Of a stretch of DNA of 64,000 nt, positions 24,168 through 35,419 are shown piece after piece. The notes beneath the pieces were generated by a model that saw only the letters and a list, made by a program, of their open reading frames with translations, did no database searches and was not told the DNA's origin. The stretch comes from Pampus argenteus. Its lineage: Eukaryota; Chordata; Actinopteri; Scombriformes; Stromateidae. The translations under genes and the position numbers were made by a program. Where the stretch lies: assembly GCA_036937835.1 (NCBI GenBank), contig CM072866.1, positions 11,974,001 to 12,038,000 of the forward strand, given 5' to 3'. Numbering within the stretch: the first letter of the stretch is position 1; every line of letters starts with the position of its first letter.

Positions 24168-24300
24168 ATGCTACTGCTACTACTACTATTACTACCACTA
24201 GTGGTAGTAGTACTACTACTAGTAGGAGTACTACTACCACCAGTACTACTACCACTAGTAGTAGTACTGGTAGTACTGTAGTACTGGTGGTAGTACTGCT
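24168..24300. repeat. (TAC)n / (GTA)n imperfect repeat with inverted halves
   Basis: TAC/CTA triplets alternate with their reverse complements GTA/TAG in blocks, with ACCACTAGTGGTAGTAG-like centres. The strand can therefore fold back on itself several times. It ends at GGTGGTAGTACTGCT. Confidence 0.85.
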
Positions 24301-24807
24301 ACAACATCAGCACTGATTCTCACTAGACGTTACATTTTGTTCATGTTTTTTTTCACCTGAGTCATAAGCAACTCTGAGTTCCATGTTTCCTCCCTGCATT
24401 ATGGAAAGGAGGAGGAGGTCTAGCTAGCATTAGCTGTCTTTTCTTTCATAATCCCAGTGGTGACGGAAAAGAAAATGACCACACTGTCAAGTCCTGTTAG
24501 CCCACCCACCACTGTGAATGTTACTCCATTACTGAAATCACAACACAATCACAGAGAGCTCAAATGACAGATGGTACAAAGCAACAGCTAACAGAGTCAA
24601 CCTCCTATGACACACACCTCCTGTGTGTGTCATGGAGTGTCCTGATATTATCAACAATATTTAGTGCCTATTATTTGTGTGCAGAAATTCATTTTAATTT
24701 CAGTTCAGTTTTGGATTATAACATGTTGCACCTCTCTTCTCCAGTATGCTTTAGTGACCATGGATGGTAGAGGTAGTTTCCAATTTTTCTAATAGACTAT
24801 ATTAATG

Positions 24808-25012
24808 CACAGGGAGCTGGAGCCAACTTCAGCTGTCATTGGGCAAGACGCAGGGATGACCTGGACAGGTTTGCCAGCCAATCACAGGGCTGACACATAG
24901 AGACAGAACTACTCACACCTACAGGCAATTAACCCGACCTGCATGTTTTTGGTCTGTGGGAGGAGAACCTGTTGCTGTGAGGTGACAGTACTGTCACCAC
25001 TGAACCACCCTT
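24808..25012 (+). repeat. Dispersed repeat, GGGAGCTGGAGCC family
   Basis: Its landmarks in order are AGGGAGCTGGAGCCAACTTC, AGCTGTCATTGGGCAAGACG, CCTGGACAGGTTTGCCAGCC, AATCACAGGGCTGACACATA, CCTGCATGTTTTTGG, CTGTGGGAGGAGAACC and TGAGGTGACAGT. I know this as a very common non-coding interspersed repeat of fish genomes. This copy has lost the part between the GTGGGAGGA and AACC/GAGGTGACAGT blocks. Confidence 0.75.
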
Positions 25013-25189
25013 TATATATGTACCATATATATATATACTAGAATGAAACTGAATATACAGAAACATAACACAATTATAGTGTAGTGAGATATACAAATTA
25101 ACATCTAAATTCAACAACAGAAGGTAGAAACATACAGATTTAAGATATTAAACTTCGATTTAAAAGAAGTGAGTTGATGAGTGTTCCAG

Positions 25190-25395
25190 ATATGTGATGC
25201 TCAGACTCTGCTTCTCCATAGGAAGTTTGGTTGGTTCATAACATAGTAGCAGATCAGAAATGTTTTTGGCCCTGTGCTTAATAAACCAATAGTATTTTGG
25301 AGAAAATATCTGAAAATTGATGTGACATGATCCACTTTCTAGGTGTTAACGAGGACTCGATGAGCAGCAGGAACAAAGGAGAATGGATTTTATTT
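25190..25395 (-). mobile_element. LINE fragment, C-terminal end of RT, same family as 4.9 kb
   Basis: GGTTCATA, GCAGATCAGAAATG, AATAGTATTTTGG, TGATCCACTTTCT and GAGGACTCGATGAGCAGCAG line up in order with the 4880-5060 part of the LINE at 4.9-6.0 kb, with about the same spacing. On the minus strand this is the last part of the reverse transcriptase ORF. Stops interrupt it. Confidence 0.6.
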
Positions 25396-28300
25396 CCTTG
25401 CATTCTCTCATCGCATGCCTTTGATGGTTTTTTTTTAATGATTTTGCTCCTCAGCCAAAGGTGAACTCAACCCAGATAACCCAACATAGCACAGATCTGC
25501 TGCCTGCAGGTAGTCAGCGCAGACACTCTGTTTGGCACTCCCACTGTTTCAGGAACAAGAGATAATTAAATGGAATGAGATATAAATGTTCTTAATCAAT
25601 GATTAATGGTTGCCAGTTCGCTGCTTGACGCTCCAGGCGAGACTATCTAAGGCTCCAGTGGGAGGTTCATGCAGGGAGGAAAATACTCATTTTTCAAACC
25701 TATACAGTAATTTATTCAGTGTACATCTTGTCTTCAAATGGTGAAGACTTTGTTGTACATGCAAACTGAATGCAAGGGGATGTTTTGGAGTTTTAATATC
25801 TTCATCATGTATTAAAAAAAAAAGCCTTGATACATGCTGTATGTCAGAGTTTGGCTATCTGTAAATTCTGAATTAAAATGTGATGTGTGGTGGTTGGGTT
25901 GAAAGCGTACACCTTGCTTATAGGAATCTATCTAATATTGAGGAAATCAATTTTACTTTCTTGCTGCCTGGCTTGAGTAATATAAATAGGTGTAGCAGGT
26001 AAACAACACCATGAGAGGTGCACATCAATCGTGCACAGCATGGGTGACAGGACACTGACTTGTCACCATGGCGACACATTTTTCCCACTGCCAGATATTG
26101 TAATTTGCAGAGAGTGCTGTAAACAGGGGGGATCATCAACCTCATGGGACGGCTACACAAACACACCTGAACAAAGAAACAGAAACAGAGGCTAATAATA
26201 AGTTAAATCTGCAGAAGTTGAAAATATTACCAGGCTACTTAAGCCTTAAGAGGCATATCAGAAGGTAATATATAGATATTGGGATTATCAGTTATTCTAA
26301 ATATGTAAGAAGAAGACTTAATAATTAAAAGTTCATTCCACCTTGAAAGGGTGTACTTGCATTATTGGCATATAAATGGCAATAATGGTCTTACTTAGAA
26401 TGACAATAATATCATTGAAATTATTTCTGGGACAATATATCATCCAATAAAAGTACTTATTGTGACGGGCCTAGTTTTAAACCTCCCAGTGTTGTTTTAT
26501 TTAAATATGAATGACTACAGCTTATATGACATGCCAGCAAATACTAGTTTGCTTTAATGTTTTGTGCCTGTGTATTCATCTAAACAGGCGTTGTCATGGT
26601 GTCTTTTCACTCATTTTCAGCGTAAAGACTGCTTGGCATCCTCCCGACTCTCCTGTTACTTGCACACCTGCCAGAGCAAAACAACTAAACTGCCTTCGTG
26701 ATTTTTATTAGTACATGAACCTTGGTCATTCATGCTATTTCTGATGTAGCTCCATCCGTCTTCAATCTGATCAGAAATACAAACAACAAGAGTAATTGAA
26801 AACACCTGTATGTATGTACCCGGCTTTTTATAGAAATGCATTTGGGGCTGTATTCCTCCAGTTCAAAAAGGGAGACGTGGTTCAGCTATTAGCACAAAGG
26901 ATAAAACTATCCAGCATACACAACATAACAGCAAGTCTATTCTGGCTTTTTATACATTGAACAATTTAAATACAATTCCTGAAAGTTAGAAACTGCCCAA
27001 AATGCTTGTAAAAAGCCATAAATGCATTCATTCTTTGAGTCAAACAAGCCCTGAGCACAGCTAAGCCAACCAGCCCATACAGATCAACACAAATAACAGC
27101 TCTGTGACACTTAAACCCTCTGATTTTTAGGCATTGCTGAATCTGTGTAGCTCTCCATCAACACAAAACTTCAGGGGAGACCTGAAGAATTTTCCAATTA
27201 GGCGGCATGAGTGTGTCTCAAAGCTGCAGATGAGATGCACAGCCACATCGTTGGAACTTGACATTCCTTGCAGCCACTTGTGTGAAGTTCCATCTGTCTG
27301 CTGTCCACGCATCAGAGGTTTCGTGACAGAGCAGCGATAGCAGAGTCATAGATGCCATTGTGAGGAATGTCATCACAGGCTTCAGAATATCCGTGTCCTG
27401 CTGTCTGTAAGAAATATAACTTCAGCCTAATGCGACAGAGAATAGGGAGGCTTAGGATTTGATTAGTGTCTGAGTATGCATGGTGTGTGTTTGTATGTGT
27501 ATTTATAGCCATTCTGTGTCTTGGATCCATCCTCATTATGTTGCCAGGTTGCTGTTTTGTTCCACACACAATGGTCACCATGCATTTATATCTGAGAGGG
27601 AAACAGCTTTAAATGTGTCTTAAAATGCTGCTCAATTATTTACAGATTCACAACATGAATAAAATGTCCAGACACAGATAATTGCTTTTCATCGAATCTA
27701 CTGACAGAGTGGGAAATATAATACTATACGTAGAAAATGATGTGCTATGCTATTGGCTAAAATACGTTCAGATTATCTCAAGTCTACCAGGAGACTTCAA
27801 AATAATTTACTTAGTTCATTAGAAGAAACAATTACACTTATCTTGTACTGAAGCCTGCTTTTGTCAGTCCTTAGCAACAATCACTTATATAAATAATATC
27901 AGTGCTAATACATATATGAAAATATGTGCTTTTTACCTAATGTACGATAGCCTACTGCCCAGTTAGCATTGTTTTTGCTCTTGTGTGAGGGGTAGCCAGG
28001 CAAAGACAGAAATAATCCATTTTAAATTTGGTGGTTGGCACAGGCCTGCTAGGGGGTTTAAAATGCTGACCACAAACTCCTATGTCACCAGTACGAGTAT
28101 TGCAGAGGACCTTTGTTGTATGTCATCTCTCTCACTAAAGGCATAAAAAGTTTCATATTATTTTTTTTTACCAGTGGACTGCCATCTATTCCTAAATGTG
28201 TTTAATGAATTAAGAACATTACAGTTTTCTTGCTCTTAAGTCTGACACAGTGTGAATCAAATTAGCATCAGGTAAGCAGTCAACAAAATCAAAAAAAGGA

Positions 28301-28986
28301 GCAGATGAGGTAGGCAAAAACCAAAAACAAGCGAGGGATCACTAGCGGTCGCACAGTCAAAACTATGGCTAGATGCTAATAGCACCAGGTATATGGAATG
28401 GATGGTAGAACTGGAAAAGACCCCACGCTTTTACATTGTACATGTCTTATACAAGGGCTAAAACACTGTCCATTGATAATACAGCATATCTATTCAATGT
28501 GGGTTTAATTACACTGAACAACAGACATGACTGACATGAGTTGGGTATATATATCAGAGTATCCTAGGAAAACTTACAGCTTTTGATGTAGATATAAATA
28601 CTGCTTACAAGTCGGAAACTAGTAGGGCTGAGTAGCACATAAGAAAAAAATGAAAACACAACTAAACTGGTGCAATCACTATGACAGCAATACAGTGAAT
28701 GTAGGCAGGTGCTTTTCTATGGCGATAATGCAGTAAACATCTGAATCATGCACAATAAGTGCACACACGTCACAACATAGCTTAGGCGGGTAGCACTGTG
28801 CTGTGCTTCTATAATGCATCCTGTCTAATCTGGGATTGACTAATCCCTCTATGTTCCTGATCCAGACAGGCAGAGAGAGAGACAGTGAGAGACCAACACC
28901 TGGAAAACACCTTGTGGATTTGGTATGGATGGTTCAAGTTGACCCTGCTGTTTCTTTAGCTGCAGGGTGGTGGTCTCTGGGGGACC

Positions 28987-29060
28987 ATGTGCACCACCAT
29001 CATGGTTCTCTCCACTCTGGCTCTCGTACTGCGTCAACATTTCTTCAACCGAGTCAAAAC
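28987..29060 (+). CDS. prcd: PRCD photoreceptor disc protein, exon 1
   Basis: The exon encodes MCTTIMVLSTLALVLRQHFF followed by NRVK and two bases of the next codon. Human PRCD begins MCTTLFLLSTLAMLW, so the gene is clear despite its tiny size. PRCD is a small membrane protein of rod and cone outer-segment discs that binds rhodopsin; loss causes progressive rod-cone degeneration. Cys2, the palmitoylated residue mutated in the canine disease, is present. Residues 3-16 form the hydrophobic segment and the basic Arg/His stretch follows. An acceptor (TTTCTTTAGCTGCAG) ends at 28965, so a non-coding exon may precede it. The donor is GTAAGA, phase 2. Confidence 0.92.
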
Positions 29061-31077
29061 GTAAGATGTGTTTTTGTTGACCTTTATTGAAGTTGGGCAG
29101 GGTTTTGCTAATTGTCTATGCCCCTTTTTACTGCTGCCATAATGCAAGTTTATTCAGCTTTATATTGTCAAGTCTAAACACAGCTGTGTATTATTGACCC
29201 ATTATACCCATTAATACGCTTTAAAATAACATTTTATAATATATAGAGACAATATAGAAGAGATAACTAGTAAAATCTCGGGGATGATCTTACATGACTA
29301 TTTTTTAACTGGTTGTTAACTTTGTGCCATTGCAGTTAATAATATATTAATCATGATTAAATTTGTGATTGTATGTTGTATCTGGAGTCTAAGGTCGTAA
29401 GTCCATGTTCCCAGCAGAACCCCGTTTATCTATAAAAAGCAACTAACTAAAATTTACTTACAATATATTTATTAAAGTTACGGAAATTACTAAATTATAT
29501 TTTCTACATTTTGGTCTAATGAAATGAAATTTATTTCATTTTCATTAGTTTAGTTTTTTGCCTAAAAATAAATGTAATCTACAAAATATGGCAAAAAGGA
29601 ATATTAGCACATATTTATCATCTTGCAAGTCTTTTTATTTTAACTATCTAACTTGAAGAAATTGGAATTGTACTTTTTACACTAATGGTGGTGGCCGGGG
29701 GGTAATCCAATTCAGCTTTAATGAGCACCCTTAGGTCAGTGCGTGTGCATATGCTCTCACTAATTAAAACTAATACACTACGTGGTTAAAATGCATCCTG
29801 CTTAATTGAATCCAGGACTTAATAATCAAGGAGCCATGATTCAAGTTACAGGCAAGTCTCAGAAAGCTGACTCCTGGTTTAAAGTATACACTTTCAAGGA
29901 AACAAGTCTTTACACATCTCCTCTCTGGCCTAGTCTTAGTCATAAGCAGTGTTAAGAAACATTGATTTACATTCTCGATGGTCCAGTTGATCTCAGATTC
30001 AGGTTGAAAGCTTTACGTTTTATCTCTTTGATGTATCTCTTTTTAAAAATACAATAAAATGGTTTAGCCTTCCTCAGGTGTAGACATGCAGGGATCTTTA
30101 TAATGTTGGGAATAAATTGCTTTAGATGTCATCATCCTCAGGTTGTCAGATATGGATCTCTCCACACAATTATGTGTAATGAGGTGCAGCGCCTTGGTTG
30201 GAGATCCATGTCTGATGTCAGAGCATGACAAAGTAGGGACCACTACATGACTCATTTTCCAAGAGCCCTCCTTGCCCTCAGGCAGGGTCTGTCCACGGAT
30301 CTTAAACTCATTACGGTGTTCAACATCTACTGATGAACAAACCAATTATGTAGTGTGAATAACACCACATAATTGCTTAAAATGATTCCAAGGTGACTGC
30401 ATGCAGGGAAACGAGTGCTGATTACTGTGAAATGTTTTTGTCTGCCATGGTTAGTCATCCTCATAGTGACTGTTTTGTCACTGAGGGGAATCTCCGAGAG
30501 TGAGACGCTTCTGAGTTGACTAAAAACTGATAAATACTAATTGCAAATGCCAAGATTATTATGTTGAGAGCAGCGATTACACTGACAGACTCAAAACGCT
30601 AATTATGGGTTAAGATGCCCTTTTTGAATGTGGTTTTACTTAAATGCCAGGACAAACATTTCAATTTAGGCTGAACCTGAGGCTAATATTTTGTTACACT
30701 ACTCGCATAAATCCCCATGCAACACAACACATATAAATATGTTTAAATAACCCTAAAAAATTAGATTATAATTAGATTTCAGTGTAACATACTAGTTTAA
30801 CATAAAGCTGTGACGCATTTATAAACTGACAATAGGACAAACTTTTTGTGAGATTTATTTTTCTCAGGAACACACTAATAGGTAGAAAATTGTGAATAAA
30901 GAAGGATTTCCAGTGTATGCAGATTGGTTTTTTTTTATTTTTTATCAGATATGTGCCTTCTAATGGATTGTCTCAGTTTACGAACAATCACATTTATAAA
31001 ACAACAAAAAAAAAAACTAAAGTGCTTTGGAGAAACATAATGCTATCCAGATTCTGTTTTTTTATTTTATTTTTTTT

Positions 31078-31372
31078 AAATCAGTACTAGTCAGCATACC
31101 ACCCTGAACACGCCCGATCTCGTCTGATCTCGGAAGCTAAGCAGGGTCGGGCCTGGTTAGTACTTGGATGGGAGACCGCCTGGGAATACCAGGTGCTGTA
31201 CCCCCTTCCCATGGGCCCACCACCCATGGGAGGGGTCTAACGGTGCAAAGAGAGATGGGCGGCAGTCGGAGGCGGGGACCCTGGCGCTCTGACCCCCGGT
31301 TCCCTGCTGAAGCTGCTGCCCCCGCGACCCGACAAACGGATAAGCGGAAGAAGATGAATGAAATCAGTACTA
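31078..31372 (+). mobile_element. 5S rRNA / LINE composite retro-insertion with target-site duplication
   Basis: A perfect 12-bp direct repeat AAATCAGTACTA lies at 31078-31089 and 31361-31372. Between them are 271 bp. The first third is a nearly complete 5S rRNA sequence. It is followed by GC-rich DNA: GGGCGGCAGTCGGAGGCGGG and ACCCTGGCGCTCTGACCCCC resemble the 5' part of RTE/Rex-type fish LINEs, and CCCCGCGACCCGAC with GGATAAGCGGAAGAAGATG resembles their 3' end. The two LINE parts are joined with no body between them. The duplication shows that the whole composite integrated as one unit. The high similarity of the 5S part suggests a fairly young insertion or a SINE family with a conserved head. 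Confidence 0.85.
31095..31200 (+). pseudogene. 5S rRNA-derived sequence (head of the composite)
   Basis: From CATACCACCCTGAACACG to GAATACCAGGTGCTGTA it follows the vertebrate 5S rRNA with no mismatch I can find. It includes the internal control region (GAAGCTAAGCAGGGTCGGGC and GGATGGGAGACCGCCTGGG). The first bases of 5S are replaced by GTCAG and the last four or five are missing, so the terminal stem cannot form. A lone copy inside a retro-insertion is not a functional rRNA gene, but the Pol III promoter elements are intact. Confidence 0.93.
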
Positions 31373-31418
31373 ATAAAAATACGTATTAGAGGATAACACT
31401 GGTGACATTGTGTATTTT

Positions 31419-31441
31419 TCTTTTTTTTTTTTTTTTTTTTA
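31419..31441. repeat. Homopolymer T run
   Basis: About 20 uninterrupted T, with a TTTC interruption at its left edge. Confidence 0.85.
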
Positions 31442-32660
31442 AACAAAACCAATAATAAATTGACCCCACCAAGTATTCTCTGAAAGCCTGGTATTGCTTA
31501 TTCCTCTACACCATGAACCTCTATTGTCACCCAAAAAACAAATTAGTGAGCTACACAGTTGCAATGGGTAACATGTTCCTTCATTACATTTTTACAAGTC
31601 TTCTTCATCTCTAACTTGCAAACACGAATAGACATCTTATCCTGCAGTTTAGCTTGTTTGCGAGCCACCAAACAAATTCACTGAGGAAGTGCAGCGTTAA
31701 CATCAGTTAGCAGGCTAGATGTAAATGTAGCTGCAAATATCACTTCAGTCCAGTTAGATGCAATTGGGGTCATTGCTCTTCAACGTTTCTGTTAACAACT
31801 TACTGTCTATCCATGACTTGTAGTCAAAAGAGTTTGTTTACTTGTTATCATTATGTCAGTGTAACACTGGTGGACTGCCAGGTAATTTCAATTAAATACC
31901 TGTTTAGTCCGCTGCGGAAAAAAGGAGCATTTCTAAAAAAAAATTCTTCATTCTGAAACAGAACAATAACAACTGTTAACAATACATAAAAAAAACATTG
32001 TTGTTTTTATTTTTGATTGCAAAGAGATTTTGATTTTAGTTGAACTTTAAGAGACAGACCTAAAGTGTTTTTGGTGTTTTTTATGGTATTTGTTGATAAT
32101 AACCAAAATATAGAATAAAAACTGTCTTATCCTTAAAACATATCTGTATGTTTATGTTAATTGTCATTTTTTTTGGCTGTTTGTCACAGATTATATGCAA
32201 TAAAAAACTTTCTTTAGGTAATTTGCAATAGCCTAAATGTTTTATTCGTAATCTGATCAGTCGGCAGTTCATTACTATGAATAATGTAATATTGACTAAT
32301 TCAAGCAAGTTTCTAGTGTTGTTTTAAGTACCACAATAAAATTAATAGAAACCAGTGGCTGCTCGGAAAGTACAAAAAACCCCATTAAAACCTGCTTTGA
32401 AAAATGTTCAGCAACACACGCAGATTTAACTTTTTTTTTTTTCTTTTTTTAATGATTTCAGTCCTGATGGTATTAAATGACATCATCAGGGAATCCAATT
32501 TGTTTTGTATTCACTCACTGAGAAATTACATCATTTGGCAGCAGATTACTGAGCCTGACTTGTAGTGCTTATTCTGCCACCATCACTTCACAAATGTTTT
32601 GTCTCCTTTAGCCAATATAATGTTATAATGTTATGTCTGCTGACTTACATGTCCTCTCAG

Positions 32661-32727
32661 TTATCCAAAAGACATGGGGGAGAAGGAGGAGGTGCCTGAT
32701 GCTCAGAACAGCGGCTCTGAAACGTAA
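32661..32727 (+). CDS. prcd: PRCD, exon 2
   Basis: After the CCTCTCAG acceptor, the phase-2 junction gives Thr25 and then YPKDMGEKEEVPDAQNSGSE, ending T and TAA at 32725-32727. This makes a 46-aa protein against 54 in human. The acidic, Ser-rich tail PDAQNSGSE resembles the human ADPQSSGRE. The stop codon sits inside a perfect donor, AAC/GTAAGG, so the transcript might be spliced here instead and end in a later exon. The read-through stop is the simpler reading. Confidence 0.75.
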
Positions 32728-33150
32728 GGCTCTCATCCAGCTCAGGTAAACAATTATATCTTGTGTCACTAATATCTCTTATAACCAGATCACAGTTGCT
32801 ATTTTTCTGCTTTTTGACAATCTGGGGTGTACAGAGTTTGAAGCATCTCCAGATGTGTTTCTTCAACAGGGGATTTCAGCGCAGAAATAAGATGTTCAGG
32901 CAGCACTTCAAGGTAGAACAAAGGCAAAGGATTATTTGGTGTTGTCAAAACAGAAAATATGTTAAGGTATTTCTGTTATTTAATCCAATCTTGTTGGAAT
33001 TACATTCTTACCTGTATGTTTGTCATTTTGTCTGTTTGTGTGTGTATTTTTATATTTGAGTTTTGTGTCTAAGGTTTATATTTCAAACTGTTAAGTGTGC
33101 AGAGGCTCAATATAAATGCACTATAAATAAAATAAAGTTCTCCACCTATG
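32728..33150 (+). other. Possible prcd 3' UTR with polyadenylation signal
   Basis: An AATAAA at 33131-33136 sits in ATAAATAAAATAAAG, 400 bp after the stop, and T/G-rich DNA follows. This fits the end of the prcd mRNA if exon 2 is the last. Confidence 0.45.
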
Positions 33151-35224
33151 CACATGTCAAATATCTCTGACATGTTCAGGTTTGGCATAGGGCAACACGC
33201 CTGCAATATTTTGGTATTTAATAAAATACCTTCCACATACTAATAACAATAGCACGATTGAGGAACAAGCTAGCTCATTTAAAATTAAAACCTCCATTTT
33301 GTCTAAAACAAATTATAATTATAGACCTCGAAATGTGCTTAATGCGTAAAAGATGCATATTTTGTCAGATTTTATTGGACTAATATTGGGACTGTAAAGC
33401 AGAAAGAGTTTGCTCATGGTTACCACCTACAGTTTGGCTCTGAGTATCAGTTTCTAGTATCAAGTAACATTGAAGGAAACTGTGCTAGACACTTGGGGGG
33501 GCAGACGTGGTCAGCACAGTGACCCAGCACACTGGCTTGATCACTGGACACACGGTGAGTTGAGAGGACATCATGGCTAGGAGTGGAGACAGCCGGGCAA
33601 CTGATGCATGTTTGCCAGAGCACTGGAGGGAGTCGAAACCACAGAGTAAGACCATCCTCACGCACTGTGGCCTGAACCTTTTGTCTTCCTGTTTTCTAGG
33701 AAAAGTCTTTCCTCGGACTGAACTCGTTTATCGTTTTCTTCCAGTGAAGTCGATATTAAGTCATTTAGACAGTTTGTTACATATTCTATGTACAATATAT
33801 TGGGTATTGTCCAGCTGATCAATCATTGCCACTGCTCCTTTATTTATCTCTAAATAAAATTTCATCCTCAGAAACTGCACATACAGTAATGTATTGAGCT
33901 TGTTAGGTTTTTTTTTATTGTATATTTGCTTATATGATTACATTTCTCTCCAGCATAATATAAAGTCTGGGACATTATTAGGTAATATACTTCTTATTAA
34001 CACAATTACTTAAGATCAGGCCAAGTGGGCTGATAAATCTATATTGCCTTCTTTATGATTGAAAGTTTCTATTAAACTATTAATTAGCTTACTTTATGAA
34101 CACATTAACACAAATGGTTGTCTTGTATGTCACAGTGATTATGAGGCTTACACCATGCTGTGCTTACAGTAAATATCACAGAAACAAGGACAAACCTGCC
34201 CATAGGCAAAGACCTGTCTCCAGTTGTGTGTGAATCTTTAACTTATCTTGAAAGCAAATCATATTTAGCTAATTTAATCAGGTAATGTCTTTCGCAAGAG
34301 AGCTCTGATAAAGAAAACAACAAGAGCCAGGCATAACAAAAGGACATTCACCACTGGAAACAATCACAAACATCACCAAATAGACTCGAGGTTAAAAGTT
34401 TAATATCTGCCAGTGGAATAAGACATTGCAATTTTAAAATAATCTATAATTTATTCTATTATATAAGGTGCAAAGTAGTGGAAGGCAGTCTTCCAAAGTT
34501 CAGTATTTACCTGAGGGGTCAGTGATACACTGAGGCGGCTTTTGCAGGAGACATTTCCAAATAAAAATGAGTTATCTTCTTGTCACTAATGCTAGTGATA
34601 ATAAGCTACAAATAGCTGTTTTAAGGTAGAGTGAGGAGTAAAGTTGTGGAAATACAAAACAATGAGCTGAAAGAAGATACCTGTTGGCATCCATTACTAA
34701 AGGAAACCCGTCCTAAAATAATGCCCATATATAATACCTATATATGAATTGAAACATGGCCAGTATGAACAGGAGGATGAATCCATGTACATATGGGCAT
34801 GTGTGTGTTTTAAGAAAGACTCAAAACTTGTAAACCTATCCCTTAAAATTGGGTTGTTCAGAACTGGACTGCTGTGATCAAAAGGAGCCAATTCCACTTT
34901 CAGCATGATGAAATATTTAATTTGTGACTTTCCCATTGCTCCTTTCCTTCTCCTTCCGTCCCTCTTCCTCTCTGCCTTCCACACAAATATTAGTTTTAGA
35001 TGTGCAGGGTATCCTTGGGTCCATTACAAGACTGCTGGTGAGTTGTATGACGCAGTTCAATGGAAAGCTACCCTCAGTGTTCAAATATTGGCTGTCTCTA
35101 GAGGACAGTAATATAATAAAATCAGAGTTTCTATGCAGTGTATACATGTGTTTATGAAAGTGCTTGTTTCTGATTTATTGTGGGCGGTTAAGTGTGAAAC
35201 TAACTGATTTTCTCTTGTTCCCAG
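33151..35224. other. Intergenic DNA after prcd
   Basis: AT-rich. A pyrimidine tract with TTAG or TTTTAG acceptors (34.93-34.99 kb) and a CTG/GTGAGT donor at 35038 could bound a short exon, but no protein family is recognised. Confidence 0.4.
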
Positions 35225-35419
35225 AATGCTCCTCTGGAAAAATATCCTGGTAATAAATATGGAAACAGCCCAGAGTGCCCTCCTCAGTCTTCTTTAAACC
35301 ACACCAGGTCTCTTCAGTCAACCAGCTCATCCATAGAGGCGGCTTTCCTAAACTTCGACAACAGAACTGAAGACAAATCAATTATTTCTGTCCCTAACAT
35401 ACACTTACAAGATAGTTAA
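35225..35419 (+). other. Possible terminal exon, 64 codons, unrecognised
   Basis: After a strong acceptor (CTCTTGTTCCCAG) one frame stays open for 64 codons to a TAA: NAPLEKYPGNKYGNSPECPP at the start and SIEAAFLNFDNRTEDKSI later. It is rich in Ser, Asn, Pro and Glu and not repetitive. AATAAA signals follow at 35702 and 35752. I do not recognise the protein. It could be a last exon of an alternative prcd transcript in another frame, of an unrelated gene, or a chance frame. Confidence 0.22.

Larger units (their letters stand above)
23546..28960. other. Intergenic DNA between cytoglobin and prcd
   Basis: It holds a trinucleotide repeat palindrome (24.2 kb), a dispersed repeat (24.8 kb) and a LINE fragment (25.2 kb). 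The rest is AT-rich with no supported gene. Confidence 0.6.
29061..32660 (+). other. prcd intron
   Basis: This 3.6-kb intron runs from a GTAAGA donor to a TCCTCTCAG acceptor. It contains the 5S/LINE composite at 31.1 kb and homopolymer T runs. Confidence 0.8.

Noticed and set aside
28836..29090. 84-codon frame over prcd exon 1
   Set aside because: It is another frame of the same DNA; the MCTT frame carries the conserved PRCD sequence and the splice donor.
31095..31200. Functional 5S rRNA gene
   Set aside because: Both ends of the 5S molecule are altered, there is one copy only, and it lies inside a retro-insertion with a target-site duplication.
33427..33553. Possible exon between CTAG acceptor at 33457 and GTGAGT donor at 33554
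   Set aside because: A frame is open, but the acceptor has a poor pyrimidine tract, the peptide is unrecognised and it does not join in phase with prcd.
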